64,000 nucleotides of DNA from Allobaculum mucilyticum (lineage in GTDB: Bacteria; Bacillota_I; Bacilli_A; Erysipelotrichales; Erysipelotrichaceae), in assembly GCF_022701195.1 (NCBI RefSeq), contig NZ_CP078089.1, positions 2,418,001 to 2,482,000 of the forward strand, given 5' to 3'. The notes under the pieces were generated by a model. The model did no database searches. It saw only the letters and a program-made list of their open reading frames with translations, and was not told where the DNA came from. The position numbers were made by a program, and so were the translations under genes. This document shows, in pieces, positions 29,082-37,817 of this stretch (position 1 is its first letter; each line of letters begins with the position of its first letter).

Positions 29082-30487
29082 CCATCGGTATTGAGATCCA
29101 TTGCGAGCTCAAAACAAAAACAAAAATGTTCTCGGGCGCTCCGGTTTCATTCGGCGCTCAGGCCAACACCAATACATCCGTCATCGACCTCGGACATCCG
29201 GGCACGCTGCCATGCGTTAACCGGGAAGCTGTCCGCCTGGCCATCAAAGCCTGTGCCGGTCTGCACTGCACGATCGACCCGCTTGTAAAATTCGACCGTA
29301 AAAACTACTACTACTCCGATCTGCCCAAAGGATTCCAGATCACACAGCAGTTCCATCCAATCGGAAAAGACGGCTATGTAACGATCGAAACCGAAGACGG
29401 AAAGAAAAACGTCCGCATCGAGCGTATCCACATGGAAGAAGATACGGCTAAGCAGTTCCACAAGGATACGGGTACGTATATCGACTTCAACCGTGCCGGA
29501 ACGCCGCTTGTTGAAATCGTCTCCCGTCCGGATATGCATTCCGCAGCTGAAGCAGCCGCTTACGTTGAAGCTCTGCGCCGTACGCTGTTCTATCTGAACG
29601 TCTCAGACGTCAAGATGGAAGAAGGCTCCATGCGCTGCGACATCAACATTTCGCTTTCCTATGATCCTGAAAAGCTCGGAACGAAAGTCGAAATCAAAAA
29701 CCTCAACTCCATCGCCAACGTCCAGAAAGCTGTTCAGGCTGAAATCGAACGCCAGAATGCAGCACTCGATGCCGGCGAAGAAATCATTCAGTCAACACGC
29801 CGCTATGATGAGCCTTCCAAACAGACGGTTCTCATGCGTAAAAAAGAGGGAACTGTTGACTACAAGTATTTCCCGGAACCAAACATCTTCCCGATCCGCC
29901 TCGATCAGGCCTGGATCGATTCCATCGTAAACTCCCTTGAAGAGCTGCCTGAACAGCGTCTGTCCCGCTTTGAAAAGGACTATGGTCTGAGCAGCTACGA
30001 TGCGACAGTCCTTGTCAACGACCGCGATATGGCTGATTTCTATGAAGAAGTCATGAAGCACACCAAAGCAGCCAAGAAAGCGGCCAACTGGGTTATCGGC
30101 GATCTGTCTGCATGGCTCAACAAAAACGGTCTGAACTTTGCCAAGAATCCGGCTGATCCAAAAGCAATCGCGCGTCTGATTACGCTGATTGAAGACGGAT
30201 CGATTTCCGGCAAGCAGGGCAAGGTAGTCTTTGAAGAAGTCATGAAGGGTGCCGATCCGGATCAGGTCATCAAGGAAAAAGGCATGATCCAGGTTTCGGA
30301 TGACGGCGCACTGCTTGAAATGATCAACAAAGTCCTCGACGAAAATCCAAAATCGATCGAAGACTTCAAAAACGGCAAGAACCGTGCAGTCGGCTTCCTG
30401 ATGGGTCAGGTCATGAAAGCCTCCAAAGGCCAGGCCAACCCGAAAAAAGCCAATCAGCTGCTCACTCAGGAACTCAGCAAGCGTTAA
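29066..30487 (+). CDS. gatB: Aspartyl/glutamyl-tRNA amidotransferase subunit B
   Basis: A 473-aa subunit that binds and phosphorylates the misacylated tRNA and converts it to Gln-tRNA (or Asn-tRNA). IEIHCELKTKTKMFSGAP, NTNTSVIDLGHPGTLPCVN and VEIVSRPDMHSA are family hallmarks, and the C-terminal YqeY-like tail (SGKQGKVVFEEVM) is present. GGAGGAACC is within the end of gatA. With GltX at 42619 this gives the indirect Gln-tRNA route. Confidence 0.97.
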   Translation: MSREVTIGIEIHCELKTKTKMFSGAPVSFGAQANTNTSVIDLGHPGTLPCVNREAVRLAIKACAGLHCTIDPLVKFDRKNYYYSDLPKGFQITQQFHPIGKDGYVTIETEDGKKNVRIERIHMEEDTAKQFHKDTGTYIDFNRAGTPLVEIVSRPDMHSAAEAAAYVEALRRTLFYLNVSDVKMEEGSMRCDINISLSYDPEKLGTKVEIKNLNSIANVQKAVQAEIERQNAALDAGEEIIQSTRRYDEPSKQTVLMRKKEGTVDYKYFPEPNIFPIRLDQAWIDSIVNSLEELPEQRLSRFEKDYGLSSYDATVLVNDRDMADFYEEVMKHTKAAKKAANWVIGDLSAWLNKNGLNFAKNPADPKAIARLITLIEDGSISGKQGKVVFEEVMKGADPDQVIKEKGMIQVSDDGALLEMINKVLDENPKSIEDFKNGKNRAVGFLMGQVMKASKGQANPKKANQLLTQELSKR

Positions 30488-30774
30488 GAAATCGCGGTCA
30501 AAAGGTCATGATTTCCTAAGATTTATCCCTGTACGCTCTGTGGTATTCTGAATGCAGGCTTCTGATCTTTTCTGCTATTCATTACAGACACAGTCAGAAC
30601 CGCACAGATGTCTACGGACTCTGCGCGGTTGACTTTGTCTGAAGAATTCTGTATTTGTTTCTGTGGCCTTTCTTTTCTGCCAGAAACGCAAAGCACAGAA
30701 ATCAGAGATCAGAGGCCAGAGATCCTGCCTGATAAAGGGGAGGGATCTGATGATGAGAAAACTGGAGAACACAC

Positions 30775-31497
30775 ATGCCCGAAACGATGAAAAAAACTAA
30801 ACGGGTCAGAAAGCCGAAGAAGCAGAAAGTCAAACAGGGACACAAACTGGTCTGGATTACCCTGATCATTATTCTTGTCCCGGTTGCAATTATTGGCTAC
30901 GTCCTTCTGGAGAGTGCACAGGGCAATGACAAGCCCGTTGAAGGCAACCGATTTGGCCAGAATGACCTGAACCCGAAAATCCAGGACGCACAGATCAATT
31001 CGATTCAGGGCGACCTGATGAGCATCGGCGGAATGGAAAGTGCCACCGTCGATCTCAAGAGCGCAACGCTGCGCATCAATCTGAACCTTGCAGACTCTGC
31101 CAACGAAGATCTTCTTGAAGCCGCTGCCGTACAGGCTTATGACATCGTCAACAACTACCTGCCGATCGATTCGTATTTCACCAATCCGGAAAACGGAAAG
31201 AACTACGACCTCGAAATTGGCGCCTACAACTACATTGTGGATGATGCTCATCCGCAGGAAGGCTGGCAGTACGTCAAGCTGACCAAAACTTCAGCTGCCA
31301 GCGATTACGTCATTGACCGGATCACAACCGCAAAAAATCCGGAACTTGCCGAACAGGTCCGCAACAAGGATCAGCAGATTCCGCAAGCTGAACAGCCGGC
31401 AGAAGAAGCTCCCGCCGAAGAAGCACCAGCTGAAGAGGCACAGCCTGAAGAAGCTTACGGCTACTACGACGAATACGGAAACTTCTATTACTTCTAG
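30775..31497 (+). CDS. Single-pass membrane protein of unknown function
   Basis: A 240-aa protein. A basic N-terminus (TKRVRKPKKQKVKQGHK) and a membrane segment (about residues 26-46) are followed by an outside domain (about 55-205). The tail holds a short Glu/Ala/Pro repeat and ends in aromatic residues (YGYYDEYGNFYYF). The positive-inside rule puts the C-terminus outside. I do not recognise the domain. GGAG lies seven bases before the ATG. It is probably an envelope protein transcribed alone, with a terminator at 31524. Confidence 0.72.
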   Translation: MPETMKKTKRVRKPKKQKVKQGHKLVWITLIIILVPVAIIGYVLLESAQGNDKPVEGNRFGQNDLNPKIQDAQINSIQGDLMSIGGMESATVDLKSATLRINLNLADSANEDLLEAAAVQAYDIVNNYLPIDSYFTNPENGKNYDLEIGAYNYIVDDAHPQEGWQYVKLTKTSAASDYVIDRITTAKNPELAEQVRNKDQQIPQAEQPAEEAPAEEAPAEEAQPEEAYGYYDEYGNFYYF

Positions 31498-31523
31498 TCA
31501 CGGAAGCACATTTCCATACACAA

Positions 31524-31583
31524 AAAGCAGGAACGTTATTCCCGACTGCATTTGCAGCCAGGCGGACGTTCCTGCTTTCTTTG
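31524..31583. terminator. Bidirectional terminator between convergent genes
   Basis: GCAGGAACGT (31527-31536) pairs with ACGTTCCTGC (31566-31575), enclosing CTGCATTTGCAG. TTTCTTTG follows on the plus strand and TTTTTG on the minus strand. Confidence 0.85.
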
Positions 31584-31611
31584 TTATCAGTTATCAGGAT
31601 TTATTTTTGGA

Positions 31612-32901
31612 TCAGATCAGATGCAGAACAAGCGAGAACTTGTCGAGAATGTACCAGCCAAGACCGAGGTAGTAGACCGGTTCGAACTTGGAGCGGATCT
31701 GATCAAATTCATCGGGAAGCTTTCCGTTGTTGGCTTTAAGGGCGCCATAGAAGAAAGCCATTAAGTCTCTTGCACCCGCAAACTGGACGGCCAGCTCGTT
31801 GGAGTTGAGCGCATTGCCCGGTTCAACGGTGAAGTTTTCCAGGTTGGATAGAATCTTTCTGGCAAATGGTCCAAGATGCCAGTGTTCATAGTATGAAACA
31901 CCGGCCACAAGAGCCAGACATTCGAGCAAAAGCCCTGCCTGGAAGGATTTCAGATACGAGCTGTTGAGCGGGCCTGGATGATAGCCAAGCAGAGCCGCAA
32001 TTCCTTTAATCAGCTCATCATTGGTCACCGTGATCGAGTTTTTCTTCAGAACTTCCTGTGTGAGCCTTGAGAGCGTGGCAAAGAGCAGATCATCTTCCCG
32101 ATAGAAGGTGTAGATGTAGCCCGGTGCAAGATTCATGAACTTCAGCGCTTCCAGACGTCCCTGTACGATCTGCCGCTTGAGCTTGTCCGGCGAGAAATCG
32201 AGGAACGGCGCCAGACGCAGAATCGGGCGGATCAGAAGCGACGTATTGGCTTCTTCATATTCGAGATGGCCTTCCGGATCCGTTAAAGCGATGATGCTCA
32301 GATCCTGACCGCCCATCGACAGCGCAATCTTTCCAAGCGTTACGTTGAGGAATCCGCCATCGACATAATATCTGCCGTTGATGGGATACATCGAAAAGGC
32401 AGGGAAGTACGCCGCAGATGCAAGGACCGCATTGGTGACATCATCTTTTGTTTTCAGATCGGCTTTCTTAAACACAGCCGGTTCGTTTTTCGTCAGGTCT
32501 GCGGCCAGGCAGGCAAAATCCATCTTAGATGCCTGGAAGGCTTCAAAGTCAAAAATCTTTTCGAAGTTTTCTTTGAGCGGGGCAACGGACGGCCCGTTTT
32601 TCTGGAATGCAGCGACATAGTCGTTGAAGACAAAAGGAGTGACTTTGAGGGAATCTTTGCGCTCGGGAAACGCAAAGAGGTTATTTGCGATGGAATCGCT
32701 GGTAAAGGAGTCGATGACTGCCCGAAGGTCTATGGGTTTAGCCATCGCATACACGGCGCCGACAATGGCACCGATCGAAGTGCCGGTCACCAGATCAAAC
32801 GTCTTTTTCTGTTCAATCAAAGTGGTCAGCGCGCCAATGGTATAGCTGCCTCTCGAACCTCCTCCTCCAAGGACGAGAGCATGCTTCATCTGTTCAGTCA
32901 T
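31612..32901 (-). CDS. Patatin-like phospholipase
   Basis: A 429-aa protein with the patatin Ser-Asp dyad. The anion-binding loop is LGGGGSRGSY (about residues 11-20), the nucleophile motif GTSIG (about 40-44), and the catalytic Asp lies in VDGGF (about 180). The C-terminal half (about 230-429) is helical and unfamiliar. Expected activity is lipid acyl hydrolysis on membranes; bacterial members have roles from membrane homeostasis to defence, and nothing nearby points to one. Start 32901 or the Met four codons later; neither has ideal ribosome-site spacing (AGAGG). Confidence 0.83.
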   Translation of the reverse strand: MTEQMKHALVLGGGGSRGSYTIGALTTLIEQKKTFDLVTGTSIGAIVGAVYAMAKPIDLRAVIDSFTSDSIANNLFAFPERKDSLKVTPFVFNDYVAAFQKNGPSVAPLKENFEKIFDFEAFQASKMDFACLAADLTKNEPAVFKKADLKTKDDVTNAVLASAAYFPAFSMYPINGRYYVDGGFLNVTLGKIALSMGGQDLSIIALTDPEGHLEYEEANTSLLIRPILRLAPFLDFSPDKLKRQIVQGRLEALKFMNLAPGYIYTFYREDDLLFATLSRLTQEVLKKNSITVTNDELIKGIAALLGYHPGPLNSSYLKSFQAGLLLECLALVAGVSYYEHWHLGPFARKILSNLENFTVEPGNALNSNELAVQFAGARDLMAFFYGALKANNGKLPDEFDQIRSKFEPVYYLGLGWYILDKFSLVLHLI

Positions 32902-33054
32902 GCCTCTATTCTAAGTTCGCTGGCAGGAAAGCTCTCTTTAGAAGACTGAAACTTAATCCTGGGCAAGGATCTGTCAGTCATCTGTCAATTATCCGCCAGT
33001 CTCTTTCAGGCAGGGAAAAAGGGAGAACCTTGCTGTTGGGCGGGCATAAGAAAA

Positions 33055-33072
33055 GCGCCGCTGCTGCGGCGC
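33055..33072 (-). terminator. Terminator of the minus-strand 133-aa gene
   Basis: On the minus strand GCGCCGC-AGCA-GCGGCGC is followed by TTTTCTT. Confidence 0.8.
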
Positions 33073-33111
33073 AATGGGGGAGATTTAAAGCAGTGAAGAC
33101 GTGATCCGCTT

Positions 33112-33513
33112 TTAAAGTTCGTGCAGAAGATTCTGCATGGTTCCGCTGACGGATTCAGCCAGTTCGCGAAAACGCCGGACGGTAGATTCGAGCGTTTTGT
33201 TTTTGCGGTTGAGGTCATGAATCGTCGCGTCTTTCTGTGCGAGTTCTTTGTTGAGATGCAGAACACGCTGCCGGAGCATCTGGAGTTCTTCGCGTTCAGA
33301 CTGGGGAATCGCCTCGCCAGTCTGCGGATCTGCGGCGGCTTTGGAGGGTCTGCCACGTTTGCCGGTTGGAACAATGTCGCCGGTTTCCGGATCAATTTTG
33401 CCAATCAGTTTCCGCTTGTTACGAGGCTGTTTTTTCTGCGGGTCCCAGTAGCTGAAGGACTCATAGACATAGACCACTCCGGTTTTCTTGTTGGTCAGCT
33501 TGATAATCGACAT
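33112..33513 (-). CDS. 133-aa protein resembling the N-terminal part of IS1634-type transposases
   Basis: The first 60 residues (TNKKTGVVYVYESFSYWDPQ, RNKRKLIGKIDPETGDIVP) resemble the leading domain of some IS1634/IS4-like transposases. The last 60 (REELQMLRQRVLHLNKELAQKD and on) form a coiled coil. No DDE catalytic domain follows. It has its own GGAGA ribosome site, a TATAAT box with TG extension at 33587-33592 (minus) and a terminator. It is thus either a stand-alone small protein in this clade or a remnant of an element that kept its signals. Its role is unknown. Confidence 0.6.
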   Translation of the reverse strand: MSIIKLTNKKTGVVYVYESFSYWDPQKKQPRNKRKLIGKIDPETGDIVPTGKRGRPSKAAADPQTGEAIPQSEREELQMLRQRVLHLNKELAQKDATIHDLNRKNKTLESTVRRFRELAESVSGTMQNLLHEL

Positions 33514-33586
33514 ATATTCTCCATCAGGATGCCAGAGGCGGAAGGCATCTGGCGCAGTACATTGAAATCATTGAAAAGTACTCAAA

Positions 33587-33592
33587 TTATAT
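33587..33592 (-). promoter_or_regulatory. Extended -10 box for the 133-aa gene
   Basis: On the minus strand TGATATAAT, an extended -10, about 75 bases before the start. No strong -35. Confidence 0.5.
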
Positions 33593-33668
33593 CAACTTGA
33601 CTCCAGTCATGCTACAGGACTGAACGCATTTTCAGAAAACAATATAACTAGAAATCAGGCAGGCAGGC

Positions 33669-33703
33669 AAAAGAAAACTCTGCTGACAGACAAGTCAGCA
33701 GAG
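33669..33703 (-). terminator. Minus-strand terminator stranded by an IS insertion
   Basis: CTCTGCTGAC and GTCAGCAGAG form a 10-bp stem with a 6-base loop. On the minus strand it is followed by TTTTCTTTT. No minus-strand gene ends near it now; the nearest upstream one is the methyltransferase ending at 35752, on the far side of the IS element. Confidence 0.75.
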
Positions 33704-33774
33704 CAAGAAATTAACTGATTCCGTTTGATAAACTGTGCTTTTAAATGGGAAAGTGCAGAAATGCTTTATTGTCG

Positions 33775-33781
33775 TTAAGAA
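33775..33781. repeat. Left target-site duplication of IS1182-type copy 2
   Basis: TTAAGAA, repeated exactly at 35685-35691. Confidence 0.85.
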
Positions 33782-35684
33782 GATGCGCCCGACAAAAGTA
33801 ACAAATAGCTGAAGTGTGTTCATAAATCTTGGACTGATCCGAATTTTTCAAAATAATGCTACAATTAATTGAAATTAATCTCGATTAAATTAATATTAGT
33901 AGTATAATATAATTGAATATTTCAGGGGTGTTTCTTATGTCGCAGTCCAAGTTCAAACCCATTCAGATGAATCTCTTCGATCTAACCTACTCACTTTCTG
34001 ATCGAAAGCTCAGAATGCTTGAATCCGGCTGGCCGGGCTATTTCAACCGTGTCATTATTCCTGAGCTGGTTAAACTTGAATCGATTTTTGAGCCTCTTTA
34101 CTCAAAGAACACCAACACCAGACCTTCAACTCCTACATACCTCGTTTTAGCTATGCTTGTTTTGAAAGATCTGTTTACTCTGACAGACGAAGAACTGGAG
34201 AGAAGCGTTACCTTTTCTCTGGAGTATCAGTTCGCTCTTGGAACAACGTCCTTTGAACATCAGCCGGTAAACCAGAGAACGCTTAACCGCTTTCGTGCTG
34301 CCAATGCCTTTTATATGCAGCAGACTGGCATCGATCTTCTCCATGAATTTGCCGAAAAACTGGCCAAGTCTCTTAAAGACGCCTATCTTGGCACCAATCT
34401 CAAGCGGAGAATGGACTCCATCATGGTCGATAACGGCGCCAGAAAGCTTTCAAGACTGCAGCTGGCGCATGTGGTCATTAAAAACATGCTCATGGTTTTG
34501 GATGAAAACAAAATCGCAATCCCCGAGAATCTTCAACACTATATCGAGGACTTCGATGAGAATAAGGTTACTTATCACTCCCATACTCCGGCTGCGGCTA
34601 AACTGCAGACCGCTTTTCAGGATGCCTGTGCCGTTCGTGATCTGATTCCAGGCACGCTGAATGACTGTGAAGAAGCACAGATGCTCATCCGCTTTGTTTC
34701 CGAGCAGGTCAACACAAACACCGATGGCTCTTTTCATTCCGTTCGTGACGGAAAAGAGCTGAACTCGACTGTCCTGAACAATCCAGTTGAGCCGGAATCG
34801 ACTTTCCGTAAGAAGGCCGGTGAAAATCACCAGGGATACGTTGGCAATTTCGCTGAAACAGTCGACCTCGATACCAACCGAAAGATCATCGACTCATTTG
34901 ATTTCCAGCCCAATATCTACAGCGATTCCAAGTTCGCCAAAGATGAAATTCAGAAGATGGCTGAAGAAGGAGACGAAACAACTTTGGTTGCCGACGGAGC
35001 CTACATCAGCGTGGATAACATCAATGAAGCAGCTGAACACGGAATTCAACTTGTAGGAACTGCTATGACGGGTAAAGAAACACCCGATTTGACTGCTGAT
35101 TTCGAAATCGATGAAGAAACAAAAACGGTAACCTGCCCAAACGGAAAGACTGCAGATCGAGTAACCTACTACGAGAAAACCGATTCCTGGAATATCTCAT
35201 TCCACAAAGAAACAACCTGTAAAGATTGCCCATTCGCTGCAACTGGCCGATGCCCGATGAAAAATCACAAAAGAGTCAGATCTGGAACCATTTCCCAGAA
35301 GAAGATCCAAAGAGCACACCTTCAGCGGACCATGAAAAGTGAAGAGGCAATTGCCAATTACCGGTTCAGAAACGGTGTTGAAGCTATCCCAAACCAGCTA
35401 AGAAGGAATCAAAAAATTGATACCCTTCCGTTCAGGGGGTTAGTGCGCAAAAAATTCGGATATACGTTAGCTATTACGGCAATAAACGTAAGACGAGTGC
35501 TGAAATACGCACAAGAAGATGCCAAACAGGCATTGGATCTTCTTGTATCTTCGCTGATTCAAGCTATGTATGTGAAATATGCCCCAATTTCACATATTGA
35601 ACTCAATTTAGCTTTTGTTTGTGTTCACTATTGATGAACACCAAATCTGCCGTCAGCAAAATTGGGTATTTTGTCTGACGCATC
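33782..35684 (+). mobile_element. IS1182-type insertion sequence, copy 2 (1,903 bp)
   Basis: Same length and orientation as copy 1 at 270-2172, with the same imperfect inverted ends and its own 7-bp duplication TTAAGAA. Two base differences from copy 1 are visible (33825 and 33924), both upstream of the gene. The element lies downstream of the minus-strand methyltransferase gene and points toward its 3' end. Confidence 0.93.
33937..35634 (+). CDS. IS1182-family transposase (copy 2)
   Basis: The 565-aa protein is identical to that of copy 1 (425-2122), including the DUF772-type N-terminus and the DDE-type positions MDSIMVDNG, VADGAYISVDN and FRNGVEAIPNQL. AGGGGTG precedes the ATG at 33937, where copy 1 has GGGGGTG. 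Confidence 0.93.
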   Translation: MSQSKFKPIQMNLFDLTYSLSDRKLRMLESGWPGYFNRVIIPELVKLESIFEPLYSKNTNTRPSTPTYLVLAMLVLKDLFTLTDEELERSVTFSLEYQFALGTTSFEHQPVNQRTLNRFRAANAFYMQQTGIDLLHEFAEKLAKSLKDAYLGTNLKRRMDSIMVDNGARKLSRLQLAHVVIKNMLMVLDENKIAIPENLQHYIEDFDENKVTYHSHTPAAAKLQTAFQDACAVRDLIPGTLNDCEEAQMLIRFVSEQVNTNTDGSFHSVRDGKELNSTVLNNPVEPESTFRKKAGENHQGYVGNFAETVDLDTNRKIIDSFDFQPNIYSDSKFAKDEIQKMAEEGDETTLVADGAYISVDNINEAAEHGIQLVGTAMTGKETPDLTADFEIDEETKTVTCPNGKTADRVTYYEKTDSWNISFHKETTCKDCPFAATGRCPMKNHKRVRSGTISQKKIQRAHLQRTMKSEEAIANYRFRNGVEAIPNQLRRNQKIDTLPFRGLVRKKFGYTLAITAINVRRVLKYAQEDAKQALDLLVSSLIQAMYVKYAPISHIELNLAFVCVHY

Positions 35685-35691
35685 TTAAGAA
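35685..35691. repeat. Right target-site duplication of IS1182-type copy 2
   Basis: TTAAGAA, an exact duplicate of 33775-33781. Confidence 0.85.
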
Positions 35692-35751
35692 TAAAATAGT
35701 GAATTAATTCTCAAATCTATGACTATCCAGGCAGCGGTTTCAGGTGCTAGA

Positions 35752-37080
35752 CTAGGCATTCTGCTGTTCTTTTTTCTGGAGTCTGGCAACGCATTCCATG
35801 CCGGTCGTATGGCTGAACAGATCGACTGGCTGAATGACATCTGCAAAGTAGCCGTGTTCTTTAAACAAGCCAAGATCACGGGCAAGCGTTCGCGGGTTGC
35901 AGGAAATATAGATCAGCGCTCTTGGCGAGAGTCTTGCGATATCTTCAATACCCTGGGCGGACATACCTTTGCGGGGCGGATCGACGAAGACGACATCAGC
36001 GCTTTTTTCATTTTTCGCAGCGAATTCGCTGGCATCCATGCAGACAAACTCGGCATTAGAAATATGGTTGCGTCTGGCGTTATCCATCGCGTTGTCGACG
36101 GCTTCTTTTACGATTTCGACACCGGTGACATGTTTAACGTGTCTGGAGGCAAGCAGACCGATGGTTCCTGTTCCGGAATAGAGCTCAATGACCTGATCGT
36201 CGGGCTGGAGGCCGGCAAGTTCGAGGGCTTTGGCGTACAGTTTTTCCATCATCTGCGGATTGACCTGATAGAAGCTCTTGAAGTGCAGGGAAATATCGAG
36301 ACCCATGCAGTTTTCAAGCAGGGAATCCGACCCGTAAAGAACCGTATACGTATCGCCAAGGATGACGTTGTCATTGCGGGTATTTTCGTTAAATACAACA
36401 GAAACAATCTGCGGGAATGTTTCAGTCAGCTCTTCTGTTACAGACTGCAGATCGTTATTGTGCCGGCCGATAAAGACAACCTGGGCCTGATCCGTTTTTT
36501 CAGAATAGCGGATCAGCAGATGACGCAGACCTTCCGCCTGGCCGGCGCCCAGATGATCGATCAGCCATGCATAGATTCTGTTGATCATTGGATGCTGGAT
36601 CAGACATTCACGTACAGGAACGATCGTGTTGCTTCTTGGCCGGTAGAACCCGCCCTCTGCATGGCCGTCTTTTACCTGAATGGGAAACTGCGCTTTATTG
36701 CGGTAGTAGTAAGGATTGTCCATTCCGAGCGGTTCAAGGACCTGAATGTCCGGATCCACTTTATGAAACAGATCAGAGAGCTGTCTGTGCTTGCCAAGCA
36801 GCTGTGCCGGGTAGCTTAAGTGCATCAGAGCGCACCCGCCGCATCTTCCGGCAGCCCCGCACGCTGGCTTTACCCGGTCAGGACTGTCGCAAAGACGTTC
36901 GATTACTTTTGCGATCGCATATGTTTTTGCCGGACGGATGATGCGCACTCTGGCTTTTTCGCCAGGAAGAAGATCTGCCGCGAATATCGTCATGCCCTGA
37001 TGGTGTCCAATGCCAAAGCCCTGATCGCTCAGGTCTGTGCACTCGAGAGTCAGTTCATCATTTTTCTTTATATAGGTCAT
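35752..37080 (-). CDS. rlmD: RNA uracil-C5 methyltransferase (TrmA/RlmC/RlmD family)
   Basis: A 442-aa methyltransferase that methylates C5 of a uracil in 23S rRNA (or tRNA, depending on paralogue). A TRAM domain occupies the first 60 residues. Cys74, Cys80 and Cys83 (ACGAAGRCGGC) with a later Cys form the likely iron-sulfur site. IELYSGTGTIGLLAS binds SAM, and the nucleophile Cys lies in ISCNPRTLARDL (about 393). The exact paralogue is not certain. Its original terminator has probably been separated from it by IS copy 2. Confidence 0.9.
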   Translation of the reverse strand: MTYIKKNDELTLECTDLSDQGFGIGHHQGMTIFAADLLPGEKARVRIIRPAKTYAIAKVIERLCDSPDRVKPACGAAGRCGGCALMHLSYPAQLLGKHRQLSDLFHKVDPDIQVLEPLGMDNPYYYRNKAQFPIQVKDGHAEGGFYRPRSNTIVPVRECLIQHPMINRIYAWLIDHLGAGQAEGLRHLLIRYSEKTDQAQVVFIGRHNNDLQSVTEELTETFPQIVSVVFNENTRNDNVILGDTYTVLYGSDSLLENCMGLDISLHFKSFYQVNPQMMEKLYAKALELAGLQPDDQVIELYSGTGTIGLLASRHVKHVTGVEIVKEAVDNAMDNARRNHISNAEFVCMDASEFAAKNEKSADVVFVDPPRKGMSAQGIEDIARLSPRALIYISCNPRTLARDLGLFKEHGYFADVIQPVDLFSHTTGMECVARLQKKEQQNA

Positions 37081-37147
37081 AGATGTATTGTAGCTTTTTT
37101 CTCTCCATTCTCATGCCTGCGGCTTATGCAGAGGCAGGATACATTAA

Positions 37148-37192
37148 TTGACGCAAAAAATATACTTATCTATTATATAGCTGTCTATAGAT
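37148..37192 (+). promoter_or_regulatory. Promoter with overlapping inverted repeat, marR-ABC operon
   Basis: TTGACG (37148-37153), a 17-base spacer, then TATTAT (37171-37176). An inverted repeat ATCTAT (37168-37173) and ATAGAT (37187-37192), plus CTATAG-type inner repeats, lies across and just after the -10. That is where a MarR-type repressor would block transcription. The leader to the start codon is about 145 bases and holds small hairpins. Confidence 0.65.
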
Positions 37193-37337
37193 TTAAAATG
37201 CATCCGTGTCCGGGTTCTGTACCCGACCGGATTCGTCGTTTTTTCTGATGGCCCGCTCTGCAGAGCATCTGGCAAGGATGATCATGCGGTCAACGAAAGC
37301 AGACACGTCAGGCTAAGACGAGGGCAAAGGGGGAAGC

Positions 37338-37817
37338 ATGGACGAAAAAATTCAGCGGATCGGCTTTTACATCAAAGTCATCGACAACCAGATCCGCTCT
37401 CACTTTAACCGGGTACTCAAGTCCTATTCGCTGACAAAAGCACAGTTTGACACGCTGATGTTCCTGTGCCGGATGCAGAATGACGGCATTCTGGTCAACC
37501 AGCGCGATCTCGAGACGTTTTTCCGCATCTCGAATCCGACAGTTTCCAGCATGCTGACAAGGCTTGAGGCCAAAAACTACATTGTACGGACGACTGATCC
37601 GGGAGACCGGCGTATCCGCTACATCAAAGTTACGCCCGAGGCGGTTGAACTCATCAGCAATATCGAAGCGCTGATAAAAGCCTCCCGGGACAAAATGTTT
37701 GAAGGGGTTTCCCGCGAAGAATTAGAAGACGGTCAGCGTTTTCTCAGTCACATTCTGTTTAACCTGACCGGAAAGGAGGACAACGAAATTGATTTCGACT
37801 TTAGCAAGCCAGATTAA
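37338..37817 (+). CDS. MarR-family transcriptional regulator
   Basis: A 159-aa winged-helix dimeric regulator. The recognition helix and wing are readable: QRDLETFFRISNPTVSSMLTRLEAKNYIVRTTDPGDRRIRYIKVT. Such proteins usually repress the adjacent efflux genes until a ligand binds. It leads an operon with two ABC exporter half-transporters and overlaps the first by 29 bases, and an inverted repeat sits at its promoter, so autoregulation is likely. AAAGGGGGAAGC precedes the ATG. Confidence 0.93.
   Translation: MDEKIQRIGFYIKVIDNQIRSHFNRVLKSYSLTKAQFDTLMFLCRMQNDGILVNQRDLETFFRISNPTVSSMLTRLEAKNYIVRTTDPGDRRIRYIKVTPEAVELISNIEALIKASRDKMFEGVSREELEDGQRFLSHILFNLTGKEDNEIDFDFSKPD

Noticed and set aside
31612-32901. 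Patatin-like phospholipase as a defence effector (CBASS-type)
   Set aside because: No cyclase, sensor or other partner gene adjoins it; its neighbours are unrelated and convergent.
35719-36819. 366-aa plus-strand frame over the TrmA/RlmD-type gene
   Set aside because: The minus strand holds a clear methyltransferase with SAM and catalytic motifs; the plus frame is its shadow.
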